Shown one piece after another: positions 1-15,200 of a DNA stretch of 64,000 bases. The notes below the pieces were generated by a model that ran no database searches, had not been told where the DNA came from, and saw nothing but the letters and a program-made list of their open reading frames with translations. A program made the translations under genes and the position numbers. The first letter of the stretch is position 1, and each line of letters opens with the position of its first letter. Source of the DNA: Casuarius casuarius. Its lineage: Eukaryota > Chordata > Aves > Casuariiformes > Casuariidae. Where the stretch lies: contig PTFA01000159.1 of the NCBI GenBank assembly GCA_003342895.1, positions 1,411,233-1,475,232 on the forward strand, in the 5' to 3' direction.

Positions 1-3000
1 TTTGCAAGCTTTTCATGCGTTAGCAGCCCAGATCTGATGGGATTTTTTCCCTCATTTCACGTAGCGAGAATGTCATTTTGTAGTATCTAAATTTTGGCTT
101 TTCATTAATGTGTGTTCAGTTTTTATTAATTATGAAAGTTAACAAGCATGCTCTTCTTGATAATATGAAAACAAGTTTTAGAATAATAGAATTTTGGAGT
201 AGTCAGTTTGTTGAACTGTCTGTACCTGAAATAGTTAAGTATCAAGTAATTTCCATATTCCTGCAACAAATTAGAAACTCTACCTTTAAAAAAAAAAGAA
301 TTTTTTTGTGACAGTGACTGTAGAAGCTCTTACGTGTGAGAATTTTTGTAAGAGGCAGTAATAAGGAGAGCTTCAAGCGTGAGACATGACAGAGAGAAAG
401 CCAAAAAGGAACTTTCAGGGTAGCCAGAATACACTATTATAGTTGTGTTTGTATCTCGGGTAGAAGCAATTATGTAACATTCTGGCATACTCAAAGGTAT
501 TTTCTATTTCACAATATTAAAAATGGAATATAGTGTCAGAAAATTGCAAGCTCCTCTCTGCCTCTGGAGGAATCAAGGGAGTAATTAAATTGGATTTTGG
601 TATGTCAATAATATCTTTCTCTTATTAATGGCATAATAATTTTGTAAATCAAATCCTAGAAGTGTTTCCAGTGTCATAAAGGTGAAAATGATTAAGGGTT
701 AATTAAATATATTCTCATGGAACTGAAATTGTTCTGTTGGGTATCGTTAGACTCCTTTCTCCAGAACTTTCAATTATTACAATTTAATAGCATACTACAT
801 ACAATTCATGTCTGAAACTTGTGTGGCCAAAAGCTATTCATAGCAATAAGCATAGTGGACTAGTGCTGTCACTGTTCTTTCTCATAGATTTATCTGAAAA
901 AAGTACTAATTTAATTCCCTCATCCTGCAAAGTATAACATTCTAACAGTATCATGTATTAAAATAAATTTTAGGTAACCAGAAGGGTTCCTGAACAAGAT
1001 TAATCATTATGTATGACACAGCTGGAGCAGTTGTTTTAGTTCTGCAGTGGTGTCATTCTCCAGCCAAAAAGAGTCATGAGTAAGTGTTAGTCTTCTTTAA
1101 TAGATAGCAGCTGCAAGGATCACAATAGTAACTACACCATCTTTATATTTAAAGAAAAGAAAGAAGAAAAAGCTATCCCAAGCAGTGTCTTCTATAACAC
1201 ATAGTGTGAGAAGAGCTTGAAGTGTGTATGGAGAGTCTGATGTTAGGAATCTATTTTATGTGTAAGATATATGAGTAAAATGGCACGATGATGGGTGGCA
1301 CTTCAGAAAGATAAAATTATTCAGTCTTTCTGAAGTCTGTACAACTGGACTCAGGTTACTACGGCAACCTGATCATCCCCAGCATGTATTCTTGCTTGAT
1401 AGATAGACAGGTAGCTTAGATTCAAGGTAACAACATACATATAAGAAACTACTATACTCATTACAAAATAAGATTTTGTTGGTTGATACGATCTTTGGGG
1501 TCTTCTGTGTTTTCACATTTCCTGGGTGCTGCAGAAAATTCAGTCAAAGAAAGCCTCTCTATGAAAAACAGAGTAAACACGCAAAGCTTCAAAAATGACC
1601 TGAATCTTATTTGGGTAAATCAAGGTGTTCTGGAGTACAAATTTAAGATTTTGTGGAGTTCCTCAGCAGCTGAGGATGGAAGCATACACTGGGGTGTTGC
1701 CGTAGCACAGAGGAAGATGAATTACACAGATATTTTAACTGCTTTCATGATTTTGTTCTGTTCTCATGATATTTTGCCTGTTTTTTGATCACCTCTAACT
1801 GCTGGTTAGTGGAGCTAGCAGGCCGATTGGAATGAAATTTCTATATTCTTCCTAGCACGTATATCCGTAAGCATGCTTATTCTCTCTTAATATCATGTGT
1901 GATGTTTAAGAGCCTTCAATATTTCATTTTGACTGAAGCTTATGAATTTTGTGCTGATGTTGTGTTTGGAAGTCTTCATAAGTATTTTCTGCCTGGGCAT
2001 TTCAGGAAATTATGAAACAAGGTAACAGAGCCAGTAACAGCAGTATGCAAAAGTTCTGATGGAAGAAGTCCTCTTTATGGTTGAAGGAATTTTATAAGAT
2101 TTTAATATATGGTTGGCATAATGAAGCCAACTGCAAAATGAGGTCCCAGCCTGAGGAAAACTGCAATAGCAGGAGCAGTCAATACCTAGCTTGGGTACAG
2201 AGAAGCTAGAATCAAAGAAAAGAGTGGATAAAGTACTACTTATGCCCGTGAAGCTGCTTGGTGCCCAGAAACCCAATTTAGAGGCTATGTTAAGGATGTT
2301 TGTCAATTTGATGGTTATTCTGAAGGAATGGTCATGCTGCTAAGCTTTATGTTATAACTTTTCATAGTGAAGTCATAATTCCAGTTAAAAACAGTCATAT
2401 GTAGAAGCACATCATTTCACTGTAAACTTCCACACACTAAAAAACACTTAAAATGTATGATATACAGTACTCAATGTCAAAATGCATTAATATTTACAGA
2501 TATAGTTTGCAAATCATTGTAGACTGTCTGCTTTACCATAAAAGGAAGTTCTATCTATAGCAAGTTTGTTGTTTTAAAATTGTCTCCCTTTTAAGCAATA
2601 TAAATCTTCAGAAAGCTTCTAGTCAAATCACTGGGTTGATATTTGAGTTATTTCAAATATTTCATAGAGAGACCACGGTACTCTCAGTTTGGGAACACTA
2701 ACTGAGAATTATCAGCTATGGATTACTGTGGTCTCCAATACAAAGATCTTAAAAGTAGGAGCTGAAAGTACTCAGCCCCTCTGAGAATCAGTTTTTTGAT
2801 CACTTATATGATCCAAATGTTGCTGTGTGCTGGAGTCCAGAGGTGTGCATATGCATTCTGAGATAAGGTCAGGACAGGTCCTTGCTACCAGCAACCTGAA
2901 ATTCCGTCACAATTCCAAACTCAAATCACAAGTTCGATGGCCAGTTTCAGAATATTGAAATCCATAGTCACCACATCCGGTCATGACATTTTCCCTTTCC

Positions 3001-6000
3001 CCCCAAACTGTTAAACCCAAAGAGGTATCAGAGTTTTTGAAACTGCTTGAAATTCTTTCTTCTCTGCTTTCTTTTTCCTCCTCTTTTTTATCCCATCTTC
3101 TGAGTCTCTGAATCACTTTAGCCTGGGCCCAGGTAGGTTAAATTTTCTTCCAGCCCAGCAGTAATTACAGGTTAGCTTTCCTATCTAGCCAAAGTTCCTC
3201 GGAAAGTTGATTTTAACCACTGATTCTGAAGTAGCAGATGGTCATATCTTTCCTCATGTTAGTTTATTTGCTTTAAATACTCATGTTGTTTGCTGTTTAC
3301 TGAAAGAAGCCTTTACTTGTAACTTCATGACCTGTAATTGTAGCTGCTGTCACCTATTTAAACAGGTTTATGGCCAGCTTGTATGCCTGCTTTTGACTTT
3401 GGGCCAGAATTCTCTGGAGGAGAATCAGAAGCAGCACAATGCTGTGTCAGGTCAGGAGGAGCTGAAGGGCCTCTTCAGTTTTTCACTGTTCTCGTGTTGC
3501 AGAAGAAAGTATCCTTGTAATTAAAGCTCCTCTTCACTCTTTCTCCTTCAAGCAATAGCTTGCTACTCTCCTAGCTTGTAAATCCATTTTAGGATTGTCC
3601 TGTTTCTGTGTGTGCATTGTACAGGAAAGGCTTGCTCACATGCAGTGAATCCAGCACCTTTGGGACTCAACTGAGAGACACGTGTGAGATGCATGGATCA
3701 GCTATATTGCATATACACAGCAGTTACCTTATATTTCTGGGAAACATCAGAACCCCTGCACAAGTATACTTATATTTTGCATGAGCGGTAGATTGGACAC
3801 ATGTTAAACAAGTCAGAATGACTGTGCATGAACAAGCCATCTGTATAGTTCCTTCACGGAGGGTTCAAGACTGCTCAGAAGTATCAGCTCAGTACACATC
3901 TGCTAAAGAGCTGATACACATACAGGCAGAGGACAAGTTTGAGATTCCTGAACATCCAGCAGTTCAGTCAAGCTGCTGTATATCTGAACGTATTGGACAA
4001 GTTTGAAAAATCCTCCAATTTTACCCAGGCTTCAAAGGTTAAAAAAGAGGATGTTCAAGGGGCCACTTCAATATTCAGTAATCTTATCCCACCTGATAGC
4101 TCTCTCAGGCCAAGTTCTGTCTGAAGCTTGAGCTCCTGTTTTGTGCAGTCTTTTCATTTTTCTTTTTCTGTCTCTCAAAAGGAAGGGGATGCATTTTAAT
4201 AGGCTTCCTTCTGTAATCCCTGAGGGGAAGTCTTTATGGCAGGAAAATATTCAAAATGATAGTATCTCTGTAATTGAATGCACTACATAGAATAAATGGA
4301 AAATGTTTCCAAATTTGCTGGACCAGTAGTGGCATGTCAGATCAAGTTCAGATACTTTCAGAACTGAGTGGATTTAATTTCTGTACAACTGAGGCCAGAA
4401 AAAATTTAAAAATCACAAACAATTTGGGAAAGCTTTTACTGTGCAAACATAATCCCATTTCCCCCTGAAATTCTACCCCAAAGCCTTTATCTTTCTAGCC
4501 TCTACTTGCTACCAATGTGTACTACTACTGATATTTAATTTGAACTACTTAATGCAGCTTTACTGAGATGACAGCCAGCTTCAAAGAAAACATTCCCTCT
4601 GTAACCCTGACAAATGCACAGGGCTGAGAGATGATATTTTCACTGAAGGTTAACCTTTTCTGTGAATGATACAGTGTGTCAGACAACAGGAAAAAGCTTG
4701 TAGGTACTACTTTGTAAGACTATAATGCAAATGCTTTGTATTGTGCTTTCAGAGATCTAGAAAAGGTATTTCTTGTAATTTGAGTATTTGAGTTTTTGAT
4801 GTTGACCTCCAGATAATTAAGTCACCTAAGGAATTCCTCCAGTTTGCTTCTCAGTCCCATTATTTGGGAATTAAGTCAGGATTCATTAGTGATTAAGGTT
4901 GTGTAATAGTTGCAATGTTGTAAAATTTATTACTGAATTTAGTGTTTTGGAAAATGTTAGGTTTGAAAGAAGGAAAGTTTCTGATTAATTTAATATATTA
5001 TCAATGACAATTTAAATTATTCCTTCATATCATTGATAAGTAATTCTGAAAGTTTCCTTTTTTATCACTCTGTTAAAATACTATTGTGTATTTTCAAAAG
5101 AGGAAGTAGGAAATTTGATCATGAACCAATAACAGTATTTTGGAAAATTGTTCTCTACGTTGTTATGTATTTCCCAGTAATTCTCTTTTCACCTTAAGAC
5201 ACATTCTAAAGTTCTCAGTTAAGTTTCTGGCCTTTTGAGAGTCTGAACATTTTGTCTTTTTTTTTTTCTGCTTCTGTATGGATGGAATATGATGGAAAAA
5301 AAAATTGTGAACCCAAAGATGAGGTTTAATATGAGTTTGCACATTGCAGAAATTCTCGTGTCTAAGCAGTTGTGTGAAAATGCAAGCATTTCATTAGATG
5401 GGCTTTTTTAACTGGGAAAAGATGCTGGCATTCATCTTTGTGGACAAGTAAAAATGATAACAGGAGTGCAGGAGAAATACACAGCTCAGAGGTCCCTGAA
5501 GACCTTTAGGGTTTAACATTCATTTGCTTTTTAAGTTTAGAATTCTTTATTATTATGTGGAAGCACATGGTTTAGTTCTTCAGGTTGGCAGGTGGCAGCA
5601 ATCCTGTAATTATGATCTTGTATGCTTATTATGATGGTTGTATGCTGCCAATGCACAAAGGGAAACCATGGTAATCCACTCCAGTGAGTTCTCAGGAGTC
5701 ATTGCATATTGCTCATGCTTTTTATATAAAATCCTATGTAAATATCACTATAGTAAAAAAATTACTGAAGTTATAAAAAATAAACATTTTAACTTTCAGA
5801 GAAAGCGTCATAAAATCATGAGCCATCAAATACCACTCTGCTGTAGATAGCAATAGAAATGTTTAAAAAATCATGAAGAACACATATTCCTGTCCAGGCT
5901 GCCCCTATTTTGCCTAGCCTCAGCTATTTAATGTATAAATTATTTAACCTACACTTGTCCTTAAAATATAACCTTGCCATCATTTATGTTCAGTTTTAAA

Positions 6001-9000
6001 TCAGTTTTTAAAAGGAGAACATTCACAATGATATTTGTTTCCATTGCCATCTGTGCTGTAAAATTGTTATTTATTAGTACTTTTATTCCATTTAGATACA
6101 ATGTGATTTATCTGTTTCCGTAGCTTAGTAAACATTTGGGTAGTAATTCTCTGCAGTTATGACTGGACTTGAGGCTGTTTTCAAGCACTCTAAGACCTTT
6201 ATTTTTTTTTTTTCCTGTTGGAGTGGCATAAAAGGGCCTTAGGTCAAAATCCAGAGAGCCAGAGCAATTACCTTAAGAAGATTGAATGCAGCGGTGCTGC
6301 TGGAATGTGAAATCTCCCGCCACCCCTCACCCCCGCCATCCGCCTGATATAAAAAGGCAAGCGAGAGACCCCAAAAGGAAATCAGCGGTTTCCTCCTGTC
6401 TCTGCCTGTATTGAGCTGAGTAGGTCACTGGGATTCTCAGGGACACGTCAATGGCAGTATGTCCCCCCCTCACTCCCCACCGTGGCTTTTCTGCCAGCAT
6501 AGGTAGCATCAGTTTGGGATTTATTCCTATGGGATGCAAGGGAAACACAAATAAATACACTGTTCACCTAAGCTATTGCAATATTATATATGAAAAGTGA
6601 TTTCTGCTATCCAGACCATTGTGTTATCTAGCAGATGGAAGAATGTGACTTTTCCAGGAAAATCAGCATTAACCAACAATGAACAACTTTGTCCACTCCA
6701 AGCAGTAGTATTTCAGGCCTCTTTGTGAAAACCATTGAGTGTACTATAACAGCTGGGATCAGAGTTCTTGTGTGTTAGATGTATTAGAAAAAAGTGATAT
6801 TATCAAAATAATTGTTCATCTTTGACAACCTCTTTATGTGCACTTTTTTTCTGAAAGGTTTATGGTATCCCAAAAGAATACATTTCTGTAGCATGTTGTC
6901 CATTAATATTGGCATTTGAGACAAGGATTAATGAACTTATTCATATGAATAAATGTGTCAGTCCTACAGACAGTGAAAAAATCATGCAGGTGTGTTGTGG
7001 CTATCATGATTAAGTATCACCTCTAAAAGCTATTTCCTTTCAGTGCTGTACTTGCTCTGTGTTTATACTGTGAATAGTCAATTGTAAAGATTAGACTGGA
7101 AGCAATTTCTTTGATGTTTCTTAAAAGTAGGAAATAATTTTTTTTACCTATCTGACTGTCATTTTGCTGCAAGTAAATTAAAATGTTACGGAACTGAGAC
7201 TGGTGATTATTGCCAATTGTAACTCAAATGGCATGCTTTAGTATTAGTATTCCTGTAAGGGCTTTTTTTCCTGTTCTTGCAACATGTATCTGTTGTCTCA
7301 ATGTATCTGTTTAAACTGGGACAGATGAATATAGTGATGGATCAGCTGTAGTAAAAAATTCCCATGATATTACATTTTCTTCATTTTCATCTTTTTAAAT
7401 ATTTCCCAATCTTCTTCTCACTTTGGACATGTTTCAGGCCTCTTCTTTATGGCCCAAATTCTGCTTTGATAGAAATAGTTCACAAAGCTGTCTTAGATGC
7501 ATCGGGAGCGGGATGGATTTGCAGAGGAGCAGTGGCCTTTGCAGACAGTCAGGAGTGAGGTACATGGCCTAACGAGAGAAGAGCCCGCATTGCTCTGGGG
7601 GGCTCAGGCTCCAAGGCGCAGTGGGCTGAGTCTGTGCCTGAACATGGGTCTACTACCTAGCTGTATAAACGGTATTATGGGGCCATTGCTGAATTTACTA
7701 TATGCTTCTGTGGTTCCTGGCAGTGCGTTCACATCTACTGAGGAGCCGTCAAAATGAGCTCCTCAGGCAAAACATCCATTAAACTTTTTTTTAGAGAAGA
7801 AAATCCTCTGCTAATTTGCTGCAATTCGTGTTTGCTTTGTGACTCTGCAGCCAAGCCTGTCAGTGGAGCTGTGCTAATCATCAGGAAGTTAGTGCCTGTA
7901 TGCGTTCGGGCATCCTACAAATGCAACTCCCTAACTAAAACAGTATTCTGAAGGGGTTTGGTTTTGTTTTTCCTGCGTGGTTAGAGTCTTATAGCATGTG
8001 ATTTTGCGCTTTTTTCTCTCCTTAAAAATACTTGAGTATTTTGTTTGACGAAATAACTGCTCTTACCGTGTACTTTTTTCTTTTATACAGTGTAGTTTAA
8101 TGATAGAAAATGGATGTCTCGCAGATAAAATTACACACTGCATACTGCTATGTCCTGTCTCAAAGATTTAAGCTCTGTAATCTTTTAAAAATTGATCATT
8201 AGTCACTTATCTTTCATAATGTTACCATTGGCTAAAAATTTGGAAAACAGTTAAATAGAAAGAAAAAAGAATAGGAAGCAGTAGGTAGCATTTTGTGGGA
8301 AGACCATTAGAAATAAGTAGGAAGTGGGCAGGAAAAGTATATCTTAGAAAAGGTTTCAAGACCCCAGAAATCCAAGATGGAAAAAGCTATTCAGCCTTTT
8401 GGAAACACTGGGTCAGTCTTTCTCCCCGTTTACAGTACTACAAAAGTCTTTGGACCCTCAGTAAACCTTACCATCTCTTGGAAAAAAAAAAAAGAAAGAA
8501 AAGCTGTAACTCCGGTCGCATTGTGGATAAGCAGTTTCCATTCCATTGTATTCCCTCGCAGTTGAGATCTGCGGCTATGTTGCTCATCTGAGAACCTTAA
8601 TGTTCTGAAGTTAATACAAAACTATTTTAATTGCCATTTTCGAGTTAGACATCTCAATGGGGTGGTACTTTCTACTGATATTTTAGTATTAGTTTGATGA
8701 AAATAGACAAATTCTCTCATCAGACAACCATGTGAGTGCAGGGATGAGATTATATTTGTCATATGCAGCAAAGTTAGTTCAGAGAGCCAGAATTTTTCAA
8801 ATGACTTGATGAGTCAAATTCATACCAACAGCTAGAATTAGCTCTGGTGTTTCTGATTGCAAGAATATGCACTGTGATATGCAGTGAACAGTAATGTACG
8901 GTTTATGTAATTAATACCTTGCTTTTTCCGAATTGTTTCTAAATCCTAGAAAGATACTAAGAGTAAGTCATGCTATTTGAGGCCAGGAATACTTGCTTTT

Positions 9001-9110
9001 TTAACATCGATTTTAGTTAGTAAAGCTATTTTGAACAGTGTATCAGAACATGCTCTATTTTACATTACTGTGCTCTGATATTTTTCTCATTTTGATTTCA
9101 GCACCAAAAT
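1..9110. other. Noncoding intronic DNA, no gene seen
   Basis: AT-rich, with stop codons frequent in all frames; the longest open frames are about 100 codons and show no recognisable domain or composition bias. There are short homopolymer runs, such as A-runs near 8479-8492 and T-runs near 5258-5268. By position this is probably part of the long alpha-neurexin intron that lies 5' of the beta promoter. Confidence 0.6.
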
Positions 9111-9205
9111 TAGACCAGAGGCTTTACCATGTTAGGCTTAAACCCATGGTCCATCTAATCCACTCTTTATTATTGGCCAGATTACCAGAGGTGAGCTTAA
9201 GATCT
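9111..9205. repeat. Degraded sauropsid interspersed repeat (candidate)
   Basis: The stretch with CCATGGTCCATCTAATCC, then TTATTGGCCAG and ACCAGAGG, resembles a common amniote repeat whose copies read roughly 'ggcccatctagcccagtatcctgtctc ... agtggccagt ... cagagg'. The match is from memory, short and diverged, so the family name is left open. Confidence 0.35.
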
Positions 9206-12200
9206 GAATAGCTGAACTATCTATAGGAAGTATTGAAATTTAAAAGCTGTATTTACATTTATTCTAGGGCTAGCTTTTCTTTCCTAACCAGTTAGATATC
9301 TAAAGGAAGGATATGTAGACTCAGCTGATCTAATTTCATATTTGGTGGGGTTTTTTTGCGAGGAGGGCAGGGATGGAGGGAGACACATTGCTGTTCTGCC
9401 GTCTTTATTAGAATAATGCCAGATCATCTAGTTTAATCCTTGTTTACAGCTTCTCCTAATCCTGTTCTTGGGCTTCTAACATAACAAAGGTTGATGCTTT
9501 ACTTTAGCTACAGAAGTTCTGGGTGTTTTAATTAAATGCTGTTTCTGCTAAGCATTTTAGCCCACAGTACTCTGCACTGAAATTTCACTTTGCTTAGAAT
9601 TCAGTAAGTATGATTATCAGGGTAGAATTGCAGCCTTAGCACTCTCTGGTAAGGCTGGAAAATTGCTTAGACTGAAATGATTTGCAGATTTCTGCACATC
9701 AAGGGGTCGCCTGCCAAGATTCTGCTTTTCACAAACGTGGTTCTCACACAGTGGGAACGTACATGGTCAATTGCTCCCCGAGAGATGCTTTACTCTCAAA
9801 TTTGCTTTCCCTAGCTTGAGGCATTTTCATGTTAGTTCCAGGTGCCTGTCATGGACAGCTACATCTGACCATCTACATAATCATTTTAGGTAATTTTGCA
9901 TCCTTGTGAAACTTGTTAAAAAGAGATTTTGGAGAGACTTTCCATGCTTTCCAACAAGACAGCTTGCTGAGCAGGTTAAAGGGAACATGTTTGTATGTAT
10001 TTCTAAAAAATGGATGGGAAACAATTGAAAGACCAAAACAGCAGGATGCTGGGAGAAGAACAAAGAGATGACTGTATGTATGGAGTCCCTATCTAGAGAC
10101 AATTGACTTTGGGGGGGAGATCAGAGGATACCGCTGCTCTCAGGGAGCCTTCTATAAACTGAGGGAAGAATGTAAAGTGAAAAGTGCAGATATGGGCTCT
10201 GATGTGAGGTTACTGAAACTAGCCTCTAACCTTTGTAATTTAAGTCTCATGACCTGTGGAGCACAGCTTCCCTTGCCTGCATTCACATGAGAGGAAGAAT
10301 AACAGATTTTCCTTTCTGTTGTCTTTCCCCTCTCCCACTTATTTTAAAAAAGGAATGACTAGATAACCAACCAAGCGATACCCCCACACTCTGCTGTTTT
10401 TCTTACCAATATCTTTTGGAACTAAGTGTTAAAATCTGAGGTAACAAATTTGAGAACAATCTAGGAAAAATGAGAACGCCCCAGCTTGCCAGGGGACGGA
10501 GAGTTTTCCTGATATTTGGTTGTTTTTCGTAAGAGACATCAACCAAGATACTCAACTGGGAAAGTCATTGCCACAAAAAGGAGCTAACTTGTCTATCTTA
10601 AAATATGCCGTAGAGGGCAAAATGGTGTAGAGGCAACAAACTGGCTTCTAATGGAGCCCTGGTCATACAGATACTGAAATACAGAGATCTGTTCTTGTAG
10701 TGCCTCATAGGACACCATAGTGCAGCACTTGTTGCCGTTATGTCTTGATTTAATTACTGCTATGTGCCTTTGCTTCGAGGAAGCAGATGAATTTACCCAT
10801 CTAAATGTACCATCTTCAACATGAATCTTAACTTAGTATTTTCTCAGAGCTACTATGTCCATCCTTCAGAAAACAGGTGAAATTCATGATAGCTGATAAG
10901 TAGCAGATGGAGAACTAACAGATGTATTAATGGGGTCGGTATAACAAACCAGAGAACAAAAAGTGTATAGGGGCCCCAAGTGTTCATGGCAAATTTACTT
11001 GGGTACTTGTTGCACAAAGAAAGTTGAGACAGCCTGAGATGCACCTAGCTTTATTTGTGGGGTCTATAGATGATGGCACACTTTGACTTCTACATGACCT
11101 TAAGAAAAAACAGGGGGAGACAGAGACAAAGAAAGGGAAAATTCTTCAGTAGCCAGCTGGGAAGAGAAGCAGCGGGGTCCCCAGGTGAGCGTCCTTTCCT
11201 GAGTGTCCTGTCTAGTATGGTGGGGAATCAGAACTGTGTTGACAACCATGACCTTTTTTTTTCTCCCCAGAAAAATGAAACCTGTCTTCATTAACTGCTC
11301 AACCTTCTTATTGATACTCTTTGATTACACTGTTGGCATTTTGGCACTGATTGGAATATGCTTATTAGAGTGTAAGTGTTGCACATTAATTGGCTGCTAA
11401 GCTTTGTGCACATCTGTTATTTGGTAATATTTATCAGATATTAGAATGACTGTTACTCATTTTTTATCCATCTTGTTTCTTCTAATATAGAGTCAAGAGT
11501 CTAGAAGCTCCCAGGTGGATGTGTTTGTGGTGGTAATCATAGTACATAGACAGAAACTGAAATTACAAGGATCAACAGAGTGAGGAAATAGAGGAGAAAG
11601 ACGGTAATTTAGATATTGAAAAGAAACACTTTCTCTGGGACTGTGACATAAGACTGATTGCAGCAGTGCAAGGCTGCACCAGTGCAAGGCTGCAAGCGAA
11701 AGCGCTGCCACAGGGTAGCCTCAGGGTACATGGGTGGAAGACTGCAACAGATAAGACAGGCTAAAACTGCAAATGCAAGGCACTCAGCAGTACCGGAGTT
11801 AAAACACATAAGCACTGTGCAATATACTTAAAATCTTGTTTCTGGATGTGTCCAAAAGCAATTCAATTTTGACAGCACAGAGCAGATTGTCACTGGTGAC
11901 ACTAGGGATTCAGGCCAGTGATGTGGCACAAGTTCTCCCGAGCGCATGCGGTAGCAACCGTTAAACAGCTGTGTGGTGTCTTTCCCTCTTCTTGCCACTA
12001 CACATCTAAGAAGTGACAGATCCAAGTTTCTNTCTGAGGAGTCCTTAGAAGATATGTCCCCAAGTATTTGATTTCAGATGTTAAAGAAATCAGCCAAAGT
12101 TCATGTACCCTGCAGAAAATGAACATGTTCTTGCTTTATTTATGGCTCTGTTAAAAGCATTTGTGTAAAGATCTGAAATATAACTCCCAACATCCACAGT

Positions 12201-15200
12201 ATTCAGAAGGAATGTTTTTATGGAAATGAGAAAGAAGTGTAAAACTGAAACTATTAATCTACTTTTTTAGTAGGGGAATAAGAGATAAGAGAATGGAGAA
12301 CAAATATATAGGGAATGTGAGACTATTGCTATAGTCTATTACGACTGCTCAAATTACTCAAAATCATTCATCACTCGGAATAAGAATTTGCCATTTAGAG
12401 AAAGTATGTCAATCTCAGTAAGGAATTACTGTAATTAAAGGCAAACATAGCTGTGAGGTAGGAATTGCTCAGCATAGAAACAATGAAGTTTGTTCTGAAA
12501 CAGCTTTTCTGAAAAACAAAAAGAACAATCCTTCAGAGAGGATTATGTTTGGAAGCTCTTGGGGCATTCTCTTTCGCTATGTAGTATGATTTTTTGTGTT
12601 TCCATTCAGGTTGTTATTTAGCTGCTGATTTGGGATGAGAAATTATCACCTGCAATTCTTTTTGCAAACTGAAGTAAAGAAAGAGTTAACCTAAGCTGTC
12701 AAGACCAGAGCCAAAAAACTTGGAGGAAATTCAGACCTAAATCTGTATCCGATTTATGAACATGTCCATTATGGGTGTTTCTGTTCAACAACAGGTTGCT
12801 TTGCTTTGTAACAGTTCAGTGACAAGGACCTTACATGGCACACTGTTAATTCATAGGTGAGCCAGTCCTGAATAACATAACTGCAGCTCAAGCACTTAAG
12901 TGGTGGAGTCTGAAAGCCTGATGTGTTTCTGTTCCGATGAACTTTGGTTCCCTAACTCTTTCACTTGATCTTGAAGTTGCACGTAACATATTCTAATGTG
13001 CTTGTTGCTGGAACCAAGGCAGAAATGTGCAAGTCCTGATCTCAATGATGTAAATGTTTCCTCTTGGCTAGTTAGTGTTTAGATAACCTTAACTGGTCTT
13101 CAGGTTGTAGTCATCTGCCAAATTAGGGCTGCTTCTTGGAAGATCTGTCTTTTGCTGTTTGGTTTTGCTCAAGTTTTTATTTTATTAAATAGACAGTCAT
13201 TGCAGAGAGATTCTGCCAACCTGGATCTCAAAGAATCTTACATTGTTATCTTCCTTTCTTTGTTTATTATTTTAATGAATGTTTTCTAACTGAGTACCCA
13301 AACTACTTGGCTCTTGAATGACCCTGGTAAATTGGCAGATATGAATAACTATGAAAATGTAAACTTCTTATTAAAAATGGGGTCACAATAATGTTTTGTT
13401 ATGAATTATTTTTCTATACCTTATTATAAATGCAATTGTATCTATATTTGAGGCTCATTCTAGATTTAAAATAAATTTATTTCTGTCCATTGGACCTAGA
13501 TCTACCTTTTTCTAATATATTTCATATCTGATTGTAAACAGTTGAAATTGAGCTTTTTGGCAAGGTTCTCTCAGCTGGTGAAAATTTACTTCTGGGGAAC
13601 CATAATTTTCACTGGTAAGAATGCAAGCCTCTGCTGTTCAGCTTTCATTCATTTAGAAAGAATTTATAACTTCACATGTGTCTGGATAGCCAGAAAGCCC
13701 AGCCAATATAAAAGCTTGTAGTTCCACATACCTCAGAGATAAGTCCTGATGTCTTTTACTCCTTTTTTTCCTTTCTTGTAATGCTGTAGTGTTGCTCAAG
13801 TTTTCTTCCTTGTGCCCTAACCTAAAAAAAATTTCACTGACACATTATTTTTACTGTTTGGCTTATTCTGAGTCTGAAGACACTTTGCATGTATTATGAC
13901 TGCTTTACTTCCACCCCCTTTCTGATTTCTCCTGTGTAAACTGGGGCTCTTTGTAGTGATAGTTAACTTACACAAATCTTCTGACAAAGTTGCATTTAAT
14001 ACTAACTTAGTCATGATCTCTTCTGATGCTACCTTTTGACATTTCATACACCTTACATTTCTGGCATGATACTCCAATGCATTATTAGTCTGTATTTCCT
14101 ATGCTTTTGACCCAGATTAACTCCAATTTGTCCTGTGGTGTCAGAACGATCTTCCTTTCTTTCCCGTATTTATTACCTAGTTAGCTGTGTAAGCAGGATG
14201 AAAAAGGCTTGCTTAAACTCCAGTGCTGACTTTATAGGGCTCCTCTGGTTTTTCTGGAGGTCAGAACCTTTTAGCTTCTGTTTCTCCATAATAATATCTA
14301 TGTCTAGGCAATGTCAGGAGAACTTTAATTCTTTAACATCTGTAAAGCCTTGATTCACAAGGTCCCTCAGCATACGCTTCAAACACCTGGCTGAAAGGGA
14401 GGACTTATAAATCCTATGGAGAAAATTTCTGTAGAACAGATTAGACAATAAGGTTTACAGAGAAGGGGAAGCAGGGATGGACAAGGTGGAAAGAAAGAGA
14501 AAAGGAGCAGCATATATAGAAGATTAAAGAAAAAGCAGATAACAGAAGGATAGTTGCTGATAAGGAACAGGTAGCTAAAATAACATTATTCAGTAAATGA
14601 AAATTCTAAAACAAAGAACACAAGGCTAAGACAAAAAAGGGAGAGAGAACAGATTAGTCATTTGTTATAATTAAATACTTGCTTTATGTTAGTAAAGGGA
14701 ATTAAAATAGTTAAAATCAAATCTTTCATTGATTGACAAATGGTTATTGCCCGTAGAGGTGCATTAATATTCTTTTGGTAAGGTTCATAAAATAAAAGTA
14801 GCCGTGGTTTTACTTGGTTAGACTTAGAAAACAACTATATTTTTGGCTCATCAATATATGGAATGCCTATTTTAATGTAAATATTAAGTAATTAAAACAT
14901 TATTACCGTGGTTTAAAACAAAAACAAGAATATGGAGTGTGTGTGCGTGTGTGCGTGCATATGTATATTTTCACATTATGCAAAAGCATTTCTAGTTTTC
15001 TGGACTTATTCCCCCAGGAAAACATGTGTGAAATGTTTTAATTTTTTTTTCCACAAATGGCATAGTAACTATAAGAATAGAAAATGTGAATGTCCTCAGT
15101 TGCTTCTGTAAAACTCATTATAGAAGATAAAGGCTGAGTAACCTTTCTGTTTCTAATCCAGTGGTTTCCTTATGATACCTGTGCCTTGGAGCATTTATTC

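Noticed and set aside
9407..9485. Short CR1-like piece (AGATCATCTAGTTTAATCC)
   Set aside because: Only one short block resembles CR1 and the surrounding order is not preserved; too little to call.
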